DNA of 64,000 nt from Actinophytocola sp963727495 (GCA_963727495.1 CAVSGQ010000006.1:248001-312000); one strand, 5' to 3'. Positions 7,965-17,679 are shown, numbered from the stretch's first letter. Numbers and translations: made by a program. Notes: generated from the sequence alone by a model not told the origin.

Positions 7965-8784
7965 CCCGCACGCTGGACCGGACCGCCCTGCCGAGCGTGC
8001 TGCGGGTGGGCCTGCCCGCGGTGGGATCGAGCTCAAGCAGTTCTTCCGGCACCGGGAACAGGTGATCTTCACCTTCACCTTCCCGGCGCTGATCCTGGTC
8101 CTGCTCGGCAGCATCTTCAACGGCACGTTCGAGGGCACCGAGGTCACCGCCGGCCAGGTGTTCACCGCCAGCATGGCCGGCTCGGGGATCATCGCCACGT
8201 CGTTCCTCAACCTGGGCATCGGCGTCGCGCAGGACCGGGAGGACCACACGCTCAAGCGGCTGCGCGGCGCGCCGATCCCGGCCACCGCGTACTTCATGGG
8301 CAAGGTCGTGCTGGTCGTCGTCGCGAGCATCGCCGAGGTGATCGTGCTGATCGTGGTCGGCATGCTGCTGTTCGACGTCGAGCTGCCCGCGGACGCGGGC
8401 CGCTGGGTGACCTTCGCGTGGGTGTTCCTGCTCGGCACGGTCTCCTGCTCGCTGCTCGGCATCGCGGTCAGCTCGATCGCGAAGTCCGCGCAGAGCGCCG
8501 CCGCGGTGGTGAACCTGCCCTACATCGCGCTGCAGTTCCTGTCCGGGGTCTACATCCCGGTGCCCTCGCTGCCCCACTGGATGATCACGACCGGTTCGTT
8601 CTTCCCGATCAAGTGGGTCGCGCAGGGCTTCCGTTCGGTCTTCCTGCCGGACAGCATGATGAGCTGGGAGGCCGCGGGCTCGTGGGAGCACGGGAAGACC
8701 GCGCTGGTGCTGGGCGCGTGGTGCGTGATCGGAGTGGTGCTGTGCCTGATGACGTTCCGGTGGACGAACCGCAGGGAGGGCTAG
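7961..8784 (+). CDS. ABC-2 type permease (apparent -1 frameshift near 8024)
   Basis: Membrane partner of the 7128 ATPase. ATG 7961 opens MTRTLDRTALPSVLRVGL, but the membrane part (IELKQFFRHREQVIFTFTFP, then six hydrophobic segments, ending CLMTFRWTNRREG) is in another frame. The frames meet at GCGGTGGGATCGAGCTC near 8024, where one missing base restores IELKQFF. Length is 824 nt, one short of a multiple of three. The LNLGIGVAQDREDHTLKRLR loop and GVYIPVPSLP segment are typical of DrrB/YadH-type permeases. Treat it as a functional gene with a sequencing deletion unless resequencing shows otherwise. Confidence 0.85.
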
Positions 8785-9971
8785 CCCGCGGCCTGAGACG
8801 CGACGCGGAGGCGAACGCGTGGGAGCGCTGGTACTGGCTGTGGGAGGTGTACTTCGCGTTCGGCTACGTCGCGATGGTCCTGCTGCTGCTCGACCAGGAC
8901 GGCGCGACGACCGCGGACCGGGCCGGCGCGGTCGGCGCGGTGACCGCGATGGCCGTCTGGTACGTGGTGCTGGGCCGCCGCACGATCGCCGCCGACCGGG
9001 CCGCGCGGTGGCCCGGCCGGATCTACATGATCGGCAACATCGTGCTGTTCACCGTCGGCGTGGCGTTCGAGACCTCGACGTCCTTCGCGCTGTTCGCGGT
9101 GTGCCCGCTCGCCTTCATGGCGCTCGACCTGCGCGAGGCGGTCTTCGTCATCGTCCCGGCCAACCTCGTGCCGGTGCTGGCCACGCTGGCCGAGAACGGC
9201 TTCGAGACGATGCTCTACGGCTTCGTCCCGGGCACGCTGCTGACCATCACGTTCGCCGTGCTGCTCGGCACCTGGATTCACAAGATCATCTCGCAGAGCG
9301 ACGAGCGGGCGGCGCTCATCCGCGACCTGGAGGCGAGCCGGGAGGAGGTGGAGCGGCTCTCCCGCGAGGCGGGGGTGGCCGCCGAGCGGGCCCGGCTCGC
9401 CGCGGAGATCCACGACACGCTGGCGCAGGGGTTCACCAGCCTGGTCACCCTGGTGCAGGCGGCCGAGTCCGAACTGGACGGTGACCGGGGGAAGGCGCGG
9501 CGGCACCTGCGGCTCGCCGCCCGCACGGCGCGGGACAACCTCGGCGAGGCGCGGGCGCTGGTCGCCGGGCTGCGACCGTCGGCGCTGGGCACCGGCTCGC
9601 TGGACGAGGCGATCCGCCGCCAGCTCGAGCGCCTCGCCGACGAGACGCCGATCAAGGCGACCTACCGGGCGGAGGGCGCGAGTGCCGGGCTGCCGACGTC
9701 GGTGGAGGTGGTGCTGCTGCGCGCGGTGCAGGAGTCGCTGACCAACGTGCGCAAGCACTCCGGGGCGTCGCAGGTGTCGATCTCCTTGCACGTCAACGGT
9801 TCCACCGCGAACCTGCGGGTGGCCGACGACGGGTCCGGTTTCGACACCGCGTGCCCGCCCGACGGGTACGGCCTGCTCGGCATGCGCTCGCGGGCCACCC
9901 AGCTCGGCGGCTTCCTTTCAGTCCACAGTGGAACGTCGGGCACCACGGTCGAGCTGGAGGTGCCGCGGTGA
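8760..9971 (+). CDS. NarL-type sensor histidine kinase
   Basis: A 403-residue sensor with about five N-terminal membrane helices (WYWLWEVYFAFGYVAMVLLL to VLLGTWIHKII), a coiled linker, and a HisKA_3 domain with the phospho-accepting H218 in LAAEIHDTLAQGFTSLVTLV. The HATPase domain shows the N-box AVQESLTNVRKHSG and the G-boxes VADDGSGFD and GYGLLGMRSR. GTG 8760 is the in-frame start nearest the domain start and overlaps the permease by 25 bp; its ribosome site is weak, so the start is uncertain. It should phosphorylate the regulator at 9968, probably in response to the exporter's substrate or envelope stress. Confidence 0.9.
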   Translation: MDEPQGGLARGLRRDAEANAWERWYWLWEVYFAFGYVAMVLLLLDQDGATTADRAGAVGAVTAMAVWYVVLGRRTIAADRAARWPGRIYMIGNIVLFTVGVAFETSTSFALFAVCPLAFMALDLREAVFVIVPANLVPVLATLAENGFETMLYGFVPGTLLTITFAVLLGTWIHKIISQSDERAALIRDLEASREEVERLSREAGVAAERARLAAEIHDTLAQGFTSLVTLVQAAESELDGDRGKARRHLRLAARTARDNLGEARALVAGLRPSALGTGSLDEAIRRQLERLADETPIKATYRAEGASAGLPTSVEVVLLRAVQESLTNVRKHSGASQVSISLHVNGSTANLRVADDGSGFDTACPPDGYGLLGMRSRATQLGGFLSVHSGTSGTTVELEVPR

Positions 9972-10588
9972 TCCGGGTCATGCTGGTCGACGACCACCCG
10001 GTGGTCCGCGAGGGACTGCGCGGGATGCTCGAGGCCGAGCCGGACCTCACGGTCGTCGGCGAGGCCGGGTCCGGCGAGGAGGCCGTCGCGCAGGCCCGGG
10101 TGGCCGGGGCGGACGTGATCCTGATGGACCTGCGGATGCGCGGCCTGGACGGGGTGGGCGCGACCGAGCGGATCCTCGCGGAGTCGCCGCGGGCCCGGGT
10201 CGTCGTGCTCACGACCTACGAGACCGACGCGGACATCCTGCGCGCGGTGGAGGCGGGGGCGTCGGGCTACCTGCTCAAGGACGCCTCCCGGGCGGAGCTG
10301 GCCGGCGCGATCCGCGCGGCGGCGCGCGGCGAGACCGTGCTCGCGCCGTCGGTGGCCGGGCGCCTGGTCAACCAGGTCCGCCGGCCGGCGGCGCAGGGGC
10401 TGTCCGGGCGCGAGGTCGAGGTGCTGGCGCTGGTGGCCACCGGGCTGACCAACGCCGAGATCGGGCGGGCGCTGCACATCAGCGAGGCGACCGTGAAGAC
10501 ACACCTGCTGCGCGCGTTCGGCAAGCTCGGCGTGTCCGACCGGACCGCCGCCGTGACGACCGCCATGGCGCAGGGACTGCTTTCCTGA
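9968..10588 (+). CDS. NarL/LuxR-family response regulator
   Basis: A 206-residue regulator: receiver domain from IRVMLVDDHPVVREGLRGML with acidic pocket DD, phospho-acceptor D54 in DVILMDLRM, the T in VVVLTTYETD and the K in YLLKDAS; then a GerE-type HTH, LSGREVEVLALVATGLTNAE ... ISEATVKTHLLRAFGKLGVS. GTG 9968 overlaps the kinase stop (GTGA), so both are made together. It most likely controls this exporter operon. Any start further upstream would lie inside the kinase gene and lacks family similarity. Confidence 0.94.
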   Translation: MIRVMLVDDHPVVREGLRGMLEAEPDLTVVGEAGSGEEAVAQARVAGADVILMDLRMRGLDGVGATERILAESPRARVVVLTTYETDADILRAVEAGASGYLLKDASRAELAGAIRAAARGETVLAPSVAGRLVNQVRRPAAQGLSGREVEVLALVATGLTNAEIGRALHISEATVKTHLLRAFGKLGVSDRTAAVTTAMAQGLLS

Positions 10589-10668
10589 CCTGCGAGGAGT
10601 CCGCAGCGGCAATTGGTAACACCGCATGACCGATCCAGTCGCGCCGGGTCATCGGTAAGAATGCGGCC

Positions 10669-12024
10669 ATGCTGGAGACCACCGAGTTCGCCTTGCTCCG
10701 CCGCGTCGCCGTGGAGCAGGCCGAGCGCCGGGCACCGTCCCTGCTCGCCGCCGTCGTCCGCGGCGGCGAGCTGCTGTGGACCGGCGCGCGCGGCACCGTC
10801 GACGGCGCGGCGCCCACGACCGACACGCAGTACCGGATCGGCTCGATCACGAAGACGTTCATCGCCGTGCTGGTGATGCGGCTGCGCGACGAGGGCCTGC
10901 TGGACCTCAACGACCCGCTGGACAAGCACGTCGGCGGCACCTCGTTCGGGCACCTGACGGTCGCGCAGCTGCTGTCGCACACCGCGGGCCTGACCTCGGA
11001 GTCGCCCGGCCAGTGGTGGGAGCGCGCGGTCGGCGGCGACTGGCCCGCGCTGGTGGAGAGCATGTCCGGCGAGCCGGAGCGGCACCGGGCCGGCGAGCGG
11101 TTCCACTACTCGAACGTCGGCTACGGGGTGCTCGGCCAGCTGGTCGCGGAGGTGCGCGGGGCGCCGTGGATGTCCGTGCTGGCCGACGAGGTCCTCGCGC
11201 CGCTGGAGATGTCCCGCACCTCGCCGCACCCGGTGGCGCCGCACGCGCTCGGGTACGCGGTGCACCCGTACGCGGACGTGCTGATGCCCGAGCCGACCCC
11301 GGACGCGGGCGCGATGGCCCCGGCCGGGCAGCTGTGGTCGACGGCCTCCGACCTGGCCCGCTGGGTCCGGTTCGTCGGCGGGGACACCGGCGGGGTGCTG
11401 CACGCGGACACGGTCGCCGAGATGCGCGCGCCCGCCGCGGTCGAGGACGGCGCGGCCTGGACGTCCGGGTACGGCCTGGGCGTCCAGGCGTTCCGGGTGG
11501 ACGGCCGGCAGCTCGCCGGGCACGGCGGGTCGATGCCGGGCTTCCTGGCGAGCGTGGTGGTCGACCCCGGCACGACCACGGGCGCGCTGGCGCTGACCAA
11601 CACCACGACCGGCGTCGGGGTGTCGGCGCTGACGCTGGACCTGATCAAGACGGTGGACGAGTACGAGCCGGCGCTGCCCGCCGAGTGGGTGCCGCAGCCG
11701 TCGGTGCCCGCGGGCCTGCTGGCGCTGACCGGCGAGTGGTTCTGGGGACCGACGCCGTTCGCGTTGCGGCTGCTCGGCGGCGGCTGGGTGGACCTGCGGC
11801 CGGCCGCGGGCGCGGGCCGCGCGTCGCGGTTCCGCCCGGTCGGCGACGACGTGTGGGTCGGGCTGGACGGGTACTACGCCGGAGAGACGCTGCGCCTGCA
11901 CCGGCACCCGGACGGCTCGCCGCGGCACCTGGACCTCGCCACGTTCGTGTTCACCCGCACCCCCTACGACCCGGCCGCGCCCATTCCGGGCGGCCTGGAC
12001 CTCGGCACCTGGCCGACCGAGTGA
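10669..12024 (+). CDS. Serine beta-lactamase-like hydrolase (class C/PBP fold)
   Basis: A 451-residue serine hydrolase of the beta-lactamase/transpeptidase family (COG1680). The catalytic SxxK is S59-I-T-K62 in RIGSITKTF, the second motif is YSN in FHYSNVGYG, and the third is HGG in LAGHGGSMPGF, where lactamases often have KTG. A C-terminal lipocalin-like beta domain (LALTGEWFWGPTPFALRLL ...) follows. There is no clear signal peptide, so it is probably cytoplasmic, unlike true lactamases; an esterase or peptidase role is more likely than resistance. It stands 80 bp after the response regulator and may be monocistronic. Confidence 0.85.
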   Translation: MLETTEFALLRRVAVEQAERRAPSLLAAVVRGGELLWTGARGTVDGAAPTTDTQYRIGSITKTFIAVLVMRLRDEGLLDLNDPLDKHVGGTSFGHLTVAQLLSHTAGLTSESPGQWWERAVGGDWPALVESMSGEPERHRAGERFHYSNVGYGVLGQLVAEVRGAPWMSVLADEVLAPLEMSRTSPHPVAPHALGYAVHPYADVLMPEPTPDAGAMAPAGQLWSTASDLARWVRFVGGDTGGVLHADTVAEMRAPAAVEDGAAWTSGYGLGVQAFRVDGRQLAGHGGSMPGFLASVVVDPGTTTGALALTNTTTGVGVSALTLDLIKTVDEYEPALPAEWVPQPSVPAGLLALTGEWFWGPTPFALRLLGGGWVDLRPAAGAGRASRFRPVGDDVWVGLDGYYAGETLRLHRHPDGSPRHLDLATFVFTRTPYDPAAPIPGGLDLGTWPTE

Positions 12025-12111
12025 CCCCGTTCGGGTGACAGGGGGGTCGACCGCGGTGTCTGCTCGATGAGGGAGACTGGGGTCCCGGCAACGGCGCCGG
12101 TCAACCGCAAT

Positions 12112-12143
12112 CAGCATCGCAGTCAGCATCGCAGTCAGCACTG
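12112..12143 (+). repeat. Short tandem repeat upstream of serC
   Basis: Two exact copies of CAGCATCGCAGT (12112-12123 and 12124-12135) plus a partial CAGCACTG copy, 18 bp before the serC ATG. It lies in the 5' leader and could affect translation or be a regulator site; nothing else supports a function. The rest of the 136-bp intergenic region shows no recognisable element. Confidence 0.5.
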
Positions 12144-12160
12144 CCGAGAGGCGCCGCCAC

Positions 12161-13315
12161 ATGACGCAGTCACCGACCGGAACGACGACGCAGACCGACC
12201 CGACCAGCCTGGTGTTGCCCGCCGACCTCAAGCCGTCCGACGGGCGGTTCGGGTCCGGACCCTCCAAGGTCCGCCCGGAGCAGCTTGCCCGGCTGGCCTC
12301 CGACGGCTCCGCGCTGATGGGCACCTCGCACCGCCAGAAGCCGGTGAAGTCCCTGGTCGGACGGGTGCGTGCCGGCCTGCGCGAGCTGTTCGGCCTGCCC
12401 GACGGCTACGAGGTGCTCCTGGGCAACGGCGGCACCACCGCCTTCTGGGACGCCGCCGCGTTCGGGCTGGTCCGCGAGCGCGCGCAGCACTTCACCTACG
12501 GCGAGTTCTCCTCGAAGTTCGCCAAGGTCACCAAGGACGCGCCGTTCCTCGCCGACCCGATCGTGGTCGACGCCGAGCCCGGCACCGCGCCGGCGATCGA
12601 GTACGCCGAGGGTGCCGACCTCGTCGGCTGGGCGCACAACGAGACCTCCACCGGCGTGGCCGTGCCGGTCCGCCGGCCGGCCGGTGCCGAGTCCGCGCTC
12701 GTCGCGATCGACGCCACCTCCGGCGCGGCCGGCCTGCCGGTCGACGCGGCGGACTTCGACGTCTACTACTTCGCGCCGCAGAAGTCCTTCGCCTCCGACG
12801 GCGGGCTCTGGCTGGCGCTGATGAGCCCGGTCGCGCTGGAGCGGGTCGCCGAGATCGGCGCGAGCGGGCGCTGGGTGCCCGAGTTCCTGTCGCTGACCAC
12901 GGCGCTGGACAACTCGCTCAAGGACCAGACCTACAACACCCCCGCCGTCGCGACGCTGTTCCTGCTGGCCGAGCAGATCGACTGGATGCTCGCCCACGGC
13001 GGTCTGGAGTGGACGACCGCGCGCACGAAGGACTCGTCCGACCGCCTCTACGGCTGGGCGGAGAAGACCTCGTACACCTCGCCGTTCGTGGCCGACCCGG
13101 CGCACCGCTCGCAGGTCGTCGGCACGATCGACTTCGCCGAGGGCACCGACGCCGCCGCCGTGGCGAAGGCGTTGCGCGCCAACGGGATCGTGGACGTGGA
13201 GCCCTACCGCAAGCTGGGCCGCAACCAGCTGCGGGTGGCGATGTTCCCGGCCGTCGAGCCCGACGACGTGACCGCGCTCACCCGGTGCGTCGACTGGCTG
13301 GTGGAGCGGCTCTGA
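12161..13315 (+). CDS. serC: Phosphoserine aminotransferase SerC
   Basis: PLP enzyme of serine biosynthesis that converts 3-phosphohydroxypyruvate and glutamate to phosphoserine. At 384 residues it matches the actinobacterial form (Rv0884c type). Motifs: FGSGPSKVRPEQL near the N-terminus, GTSHRQKPVK, LGNGGTTAFWD, and the PLP-binding lysine in YFAPQKSFASDGG. ATG 12161 follows GAGAGG with suitable spacing. purC starts three bases after its stop, so the two are co-transcribed. sepH follows in the same direction, as in mycobacteria, where serC and sepH are neighbours. Confidence 0.95.
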   Translation: MTQSPTGTTTQTDPTSLVLPADLKPSDGRFGSGPSKVRPEQLARLASDGSALMGTSHRQKPVKSLVGRVRAGLRELFGLPDGYEVLLGNGGTTAFWDAAAFGLVRERAQHFTYGEFSSKFAKVTKDAPFLADPIVVDAEPGTAPAIEYAEGADLVGWAHNETSTGVAVPVRRPAGAESALVAIDATSGAAGLPVDAADFDVYYFAPQKSFASDGGLWLALMSPVALERVAEIGASGRWVPEFLSLTTALDNSLKDQTYNTPAVATLFLLAEQIDWMLAHGGLEWTTARTKDSSDRLYGWAEKTSYTSPFVADPAHRSQVVGTIDFAEGTDAAAVAKALRANGIVDVEPYRKLGRNQLRVAMFPAVEPDDVTALTRCVDWLVERL

Positions 13316-13318
13316 GGC

Positions 13319-14155
13319 ATGCGCCACGTCTACAGCGGCAAGGTCCGCGAGATCTACTCCGACGGCGCCGACCTGCTGCTGGTGGCCTCGGATCGGGTGT
13401 CGGTGTACGACATCGTGCTGCCGACCCCGATCCCGGACAAGGGCGTGCTGCTCACCCAGCTGTCCGTGTGGTGGTTCGAGCGGCTGGCCGACGTGGCGCC
13501 CAACCACCTGATCTCCGCGACCGACGTGCCGCCGGAGTTCGCCGGCCGGGCGGTGCGCTGCCGGCGGCTGGAGATGATCCCGTTCGAGTGCATCGCCCGC
13601 GGCCACCTCGCCGGCTCCGGCCTGCGCGAGTACCAGGCCACCGGCGCGATCTCCGGGGTGGCGCTGCCGGAGGGCCTGGTCGAGGGCAGCCGGCTCCCCG
13701 AGCCGATCTTCACCCCGACCACGAAGGTCTCCGACGGCGGCCACGACGCGCCCGCCACGTTCGACGAGGTGGCCGCCGCGGTCGGCGCGGACACGGCGGC
13801 CGAGCTGCGGCGGCTCACCCTGGAGGTCTACCGTCGCGGCGCCGAGCGGGCCGCGGCGGGCGGCATCATCGTGGCGGACACCAAGCTCGAGTTCGGGTTC
13901 GCCCCGGACGGCACGCTGACCCTGGCCGACGAGCTGCTCACCCCCGACTCGTCCCGGTTCTGGCCGGCCGCCGGGTGGCGGCCGGGCCGCCCGCAGCACG
14001 CCTACGACAAGCAGTTCGTGCGGGACTGGGCGGCGGGCACCGGCTGGGACAAGAAGCCCCCGGCGCCGGAGGTGCCGGCCGACGTCGTCGCCGCGACCCG
14101 GGCGCGGTACGTCGACGCCTACGAGAAGATCACCGGCACGGTCTGGCGCCGGTGA
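13319..14155 (+). CDS. purC: SAICAR synthetase PurC
   Basis: ATP-dependent ligase of purine biosynthesis joining CAIR and aspartate. Its 278 residues open with RHVYSGKVREIYSDGADLLL, the family start. Other signatures are CIARGHLAGSGLREY, the PTTKVSDGGHD segment, IIVADTKLEFGFAPDG and DELLTPDSSRFWPA. It begins three bases after serC, implying translational coupling of serine and purine biosynthesis, both feeding one-carbon and nucleotide metabolism. No damage is seen. Confidence 0.95.
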   Translation: MRHVYSGKVREIYSDGADLLLVASDRVSVYDIVLPTPIPDKGVLLTQLSVWWFERLADVAPNHLISATDVPPEFAGRAVRCRRLEMIPFECIARGHLAGSGLREYQATGAISGVALPEGLVEGSRLPEPIFTPTTKVSDGGHDAPATFDEVAAAVGADTAAELRRLTLEVYRRGAERAAAGGIIVADTKLEFGFAPDGTLTLADELLTPDSSRFWPAAGWRPGRPQHAYDKQFVRDWAAGTGWDKKPPAPEVPADVVAATRARYVDAYEKITGTVWRR

Positions 14156-14285
14156 CCGTCAGCGGGCATGATCGAATCCGATCGAAGGCACGGTACTCGG
14201 CGCGCCTCGCACGTCAAGGCGACCCGCCGATCTACCGTGGGCAGCTGGCGAGGTGAAGTCTGTTCCAGGTCGCGAGGAGGCCGCG

Positions 14286-15512
14286 ATGCGTGCGCTGCGG
14301 GTCGTCGGGCTCGGGGATGACGGCAAGATCGTCATCTGCGAGTCGGACCGCGGCGAGCGTTTCCAGATTCCTGCCGACGAGCGGTTGCGCGCGGCAGCCA
14401 GAGGAGACATCACCCGACTCGGCCAGATCGCCATCGAGCTGGAGAGCCAGATGCGTCCTCGTGAGATCCAGTCCCGCATCCGTGCGGGAGAGTCCGTAGA
14501 GCAGGTCGCGGCCGCGGCCGGAGCACCGGCGGACCGCATCGAGCGGTTCGCCTACCCCGTGCTGCTCGAGCGATCCCGCACCGCGGAGCTCGCGCAGCGC
14601 GCCCACCCCGTCCGCGAGGACGGGCCCGACGTGCAGGAGCTGGGCGAGGTCGTCGCGCAGGCGTTCGGCGCCCGCGGCCAGGACTACGCCGCCGCCACCT
14701 GGGACTCCTGGAAGGGCGAGGACGGCAAGTGGGTCGTCCAGCTCACCTGGACCGCCGGGCGCTCGCACAACCGCGCGCACTGGGCGTTCCACCCGGGCGC
14801 GCACGGCGGCACCGTCACCCCCCTCGACGACCACTCCCTCGACCTGCTCGACCCCAACCCGAACCGCCAGCTGCGCACGGTGCGACCGGTCACCGAGCTG
14901 GCCGCGCAGGCGCTGCAGGTGGAGCGCCCGGCCGTCGAGCGGCAGGTCGAGCGCGTCGTGCAGCCGGTCGAGGCGCCCGCCGAGGAGCCGGTGGAGCGGC
15001 GCCAGGCGGTCGGGGAGGCGCCACGCCGGGCGGGCGGCGAGCCCGAGCCGCGCACCGAGCAGGAGTTCGTCCAGGACTTCGAGCTGACCGACGAGCCGGA
15101 GGCACCGCCCGGCACCGGCGCGCCCGAGGAGCCCGAGCCGCAGCCCGAACCCGAACGCCCCGCCGCCTCGCCTCGCCGACCCGCGGCGGCCGCCCCGGCA
15201 CACCCCACGACCCGTCAGCCGGCCGCCCCGCCTCGCCGGGCGGCGGCCGCCTCGCCCGCCGAGCCCCGCCCGCCCGCGACCGACCCCGCACCGGAACCCG
15301 CACCGGAACCCGCACCCGAACCCGCGGCCACGCCTCGCCCGCCCGCCGCGGCCGACCCCGCACCCGCCAAGCCCGAACCCGCGCCGGCCGCCGAGCCGGC
15401 GGCCGCCAAGGAGGAGCCGAAGCCCGCGCCCCGGCGCGGCAAGGGCAAGAAGGCCCGCCCGACCGTGCCCTCCTGGGAGGACGTGCTGCTCGGCACCCGG
15501 TCCAACCGCTGA
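14286..15512 (+). CDS. sepH: Septation protein SepH (DUF3071)
   Basis: Actinobacterial cell-division protein that binds FtsZ and promotes its assembly. The conserved N-terminus is MRALRVVGLGDDGKIVICES, followed by an HTH-like part (RPREIQSRIRAGESVEQVAA) and the conserved WDSWKGEDGKWVVQLTW segment. Residues about 200-370 are a long Pro/Ala/Glu disordered linker, and the C-terminus ends in the conserved GKGKKARPTVPSWEDVLLG motif needed for FtsZ contact in this family. ATG 14286 follows GAGGAGG and matches the family start; an earlier GTG would add unrelated residues. 408 residues. Confidence 0.93.
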   Translation: MRALRVVGLGDDGKIVICESDRGERFQIPADERLRAAARGDITRLGQIAIELESQMRPREIQSRIRAGESVEQVAAAAGAPADRIERFAYPVLLERSRTAELAQRAHPVREDGPDVQELGEVVAQAFGARGQDYAAATWDSWKGEDGKWVVQLTWTAGRSHNRAHWAFHPGAHGGTVTPLDDHSLDLLDPNPNRQLRTVRPVTELAAQALQVERPAVERQVERVVQPVEAPAEEPVERRQAVGEAPRRAGGEPEPRTEQEFVQDFELTDEPEAPPGTGAPEEPEPQPEPERPAASPRRPAAAAPAHPTTRQPAAPPRRAAAASPAEPRPPATDPAPEPAPEPAPEPAATPRPPAAADPAPAKPEPAPAAEPAAAKEEPKPAPRRGKGKKARPTVPSWEDVLLGTRSNR

Positions 15513-15519
15513 CCGCCGG

Positions 15520-15717
15520 TCAGATGCGGGCGGCCGGCACCCGGTCCAGCAGGTCCAGGTCCCAGCCCTCGCGCTCGCACCAGTCCTCGGCCTCCTCGCG
15601 GCTGAGCCATGTGGTGCCCGCCGGGCGGTGGGATCGCAGGCGCGTCCACCCGTCCGGCGCGAGCACGTGCAGCGCGCCCTCGCGCAGGGCCAGCAGGCGT
15701 CCTTCGGGGTAGGCCAT
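15520..15717 (-). CDS. Small conserved hypothetical protein
   Basis: A 65-residue acidic protein, MAYPEGRLLALREGALHVLA, then HRPAGTTWLSREEAEDWCER and EGWDLDLLDRVPAARI. I know no function. ATG 15717 has GGAG eight bases upstream; an in-frame ATG at 15762 would add 15 residues (MTRPEAVRFLRTEST) with a poorer ribosome site. It ends seven bases from the sepH stop, convergent with it. The third-base composition is typical of the region, so it is probably real. Confidence 0.6.
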   Translation of the reverse strand: MAYPEGRLLALREGALHVLAPDGWTRLRSHRPAGTTWLSREEAEDWCEREGWDLDLLDRVPAARI

Positions 15718-15882
15718 CGTCGACTCCGTACGGAGGAATCGCACGGCTTCCGGTCGAGTCATGTGCCGATGATCCCGCGACCTTGACCTCCAGCGCACTC
15801 GAGGTCGCATTCTCGGGGCGGAAAACCGGATGCCCCGGGTGGTGCCCATCACCTACCGTCGGTGGGCACTCGTGGGGAGATC

Positions 15883-17679
15883 ATGACCGAGACGACCGAT
15901 GCACATCAGGCTGCCCGCGGTGGGAACATCACCGCGCTGCGGCGACTTTCCCCTTACCTGCGACCGGTTCGCGGACGGATGATCGGCTCGGGCGCCGCGG
16001 TGCTCGGCTCGATGCTCGCGGGCCTCGCCATCCCCCTGGTCATCCAGCAGATCCTGGACGGCCCGGTGGCGACCGGCGACACCTCCGGTCTCGGCTGGCT
16101 CGTCGCGGCGGTCGCCGCGCTCGGCGCCACCGAGGCGATGCTGTTCTTCACCCGGCGACGGCTGATCGCGGGGCCGAGCACGCGGGTGGAGGCGGCGCTG
16201 CGTGACGACCTCTACCGGCACCTGCAGCGCCTGCCGATCGCGTTCCACGACCGCTGGCAGTCCGGCCAGCTGCTCTCCCGCGCCGTGTCGGACCTCTCGA
16301 CGCTGCGCCGGTTCATCGCGTTCGCGTTCATCTTCCTGGTCGTCAACAGCCTCACGCTGGTGCTCGGCCTGGTCGTGCTGTTCGTGCTGAACCCGGTGCT
16401 GGGGCTGATCTCGACCGCCTGCGCGGCGCCGCTGGTCGGCATCTCGACGCTGTACGAGTCCCGGTACGCGGTGCTCGCCCGGCGCGCGCAGGACCAGAAC
16501 GGCGACCTCACCACCACCGTCGAGGAGTCGGTGCTGGGCATCCGGGTGCTCAAGGCGTTCGGCCGCGGCGCGCACCTGGGCACGGCGTTCGCCGCGCAGG
16601 CCGGAGAGCTGCGCCGGCTGGAGCTGCGCAAGGTGCACGTGGTCGGGCTGCTGTGGGCGGCGATCATCATGCTGCCGGAGATCTCGATCGGCGGGCACCT
16701 GCTGTACGGCTCGATCGGCATCGCGAACGGCAGCATGACGCTCGGCACGCTGGTCGCCGCCGTCACCGTCGCGACCTACCTGCGCTGGCCGACCGACTCG
16801 ATCGGCTGGCTGCTGGCCGAGACGAACCAGGCCGCCACCGCCTCCGCCCGCTACTGGGAGGTGCGCGACGCTCAGGTGACGATCACCGGCCCGGCGCGGC
16901 CGCGCACGCTGCCGGCGCGGGTCCGCGGGCACGTGCGGTTCGAGAACGTGCACTTCGCCCACCCCGGCTCGGACACCGAGGTGCTCCGCGGCGTGACGCT
17001 CGACCTGCGGCCCGGCGAGACCGTCGCGCTGGTCGGCGCCACCGGCGCGGGCAAGACCACGCTCACCGCGCTGGTCGGCAGGCTCGCGGACGTCACGTCG
17101 GGGCGGGTCACCGTGGACGGCGTCGACGTGCGCGACCTCGCGCTCGACGAGCTGCGCACGGTGGTGGCCACCGCGTTCGAGGAGCCGGTGCTGTTCTCCG
17201 CGAGCGTGCGGGAGAACGTCGCGCTGGGCGCGCCGCACCTGACGGAGGCGGACGTGCGGCAGGCGCTGCGCGTCGCCGCGGCCGAGGACTTCGCCGAGCG
17301 GCTGCCGTGGGGCCTGGACACCCGCATCGGGGAGCAGGGGCTCGCGCTGTCCGGCGGGCAGCGCCAGCGCCTCGCCCTCGCCCGCGCGGTGGTCGGCAGG
17401 CCGTCGGTGCTGGTGCTCGACGACCCGCTCTCGGCGCTGGACGTGCACACCGAGGCCGAGGTGGAGCACGCGCTGCGCAGCGTGCTGGCCGGCGTGACCG
17501 CGCTGGTTGTCGCGCACCGGCCGAGCACCGTGCAGCTGGCGGACCGGGTCGCGCTGCTGCGCGACGGGCGGATCGCCGCGGTCGGCACGCACTCCGACCT
17601 GCTGGCCGGCAACGCGGAGTACCGCCGCCTGCTGTCCACGATGGACGACGAGGACGTCCAGGACGAGGTGGTCGCATGA
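15883..17679 (+). CDS. Heterodimeric ABC exporter subunit A (degenerate Walker B)
   Basis: A 598-residue half-transporter: six membrane helices in about residues 35-310, then an ATPase domain with Walker A GATGAGKTTL, signature LSGGQRQRL and H-loop VVAHRPSTV. Walker B reads VLVLDDPLSALD, so the catalytic glutamate is aspartate, as in the weak site of asymmetric exporters such as TM287/288, LmrCD or BmrCD. ATG 15883 follows GGGGAG; the last bases overlap the ATG of subunit B. Together they should export lipids or drugs; the substrate is unknown. Opposite the DUF-like 15520 gene, it likely has its own promoter in 15718-15882. Confidence 0.93.
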   Translation: MTETTDAHQAARGGNITALRRLSPYLRPVRGRMIGSGAAVLGSMLAGLAIPLVIQQILDGPVATGDTSGLGWLVAAVAALGATEAMLFFTRRRLIAGPSTRVEAALRDDLYRHLQRLPIAFHDRWQSGQLLSRAVSDLSTLRRFIAFAFIFLVVNSLTLVLGLVVLFVLNPVLGLISTACAAPLVGISTLYESRYAVLARRAQDQNGDLTTTVEESVLGIRVLKAFGRGAHLGTAFAAQAGELRRLELRKVHVVGLLWAAIIMLPEISIGGHLLYGSIGIANGSMTLGTLVAAVTVATYLRWPTDSIGWLLAETNQAATASARYWEVRDAQVTITGPARPRTLPARVRGHVRFENVHFAHPGSDTEVLRGVTLDLRPGETVALVGATGAGKTTLTALVGRLADVTSGRVTVDGVDVRDLALDELRTVVATAFEEPVLFSASVRENVALGAPHLTEADVRQALRVAAAEDFAERLPWGLDTRIGEQGLALSGGQRQRLALARAVVGRPSVLVLDDPLSALDVHTEAEVEHALRSVLAGVTALVVAHRPSTVQLADRVALLRDGRIAAVGTHSDLLAGNAEYRRLLSTMDDEDVQDEVVA

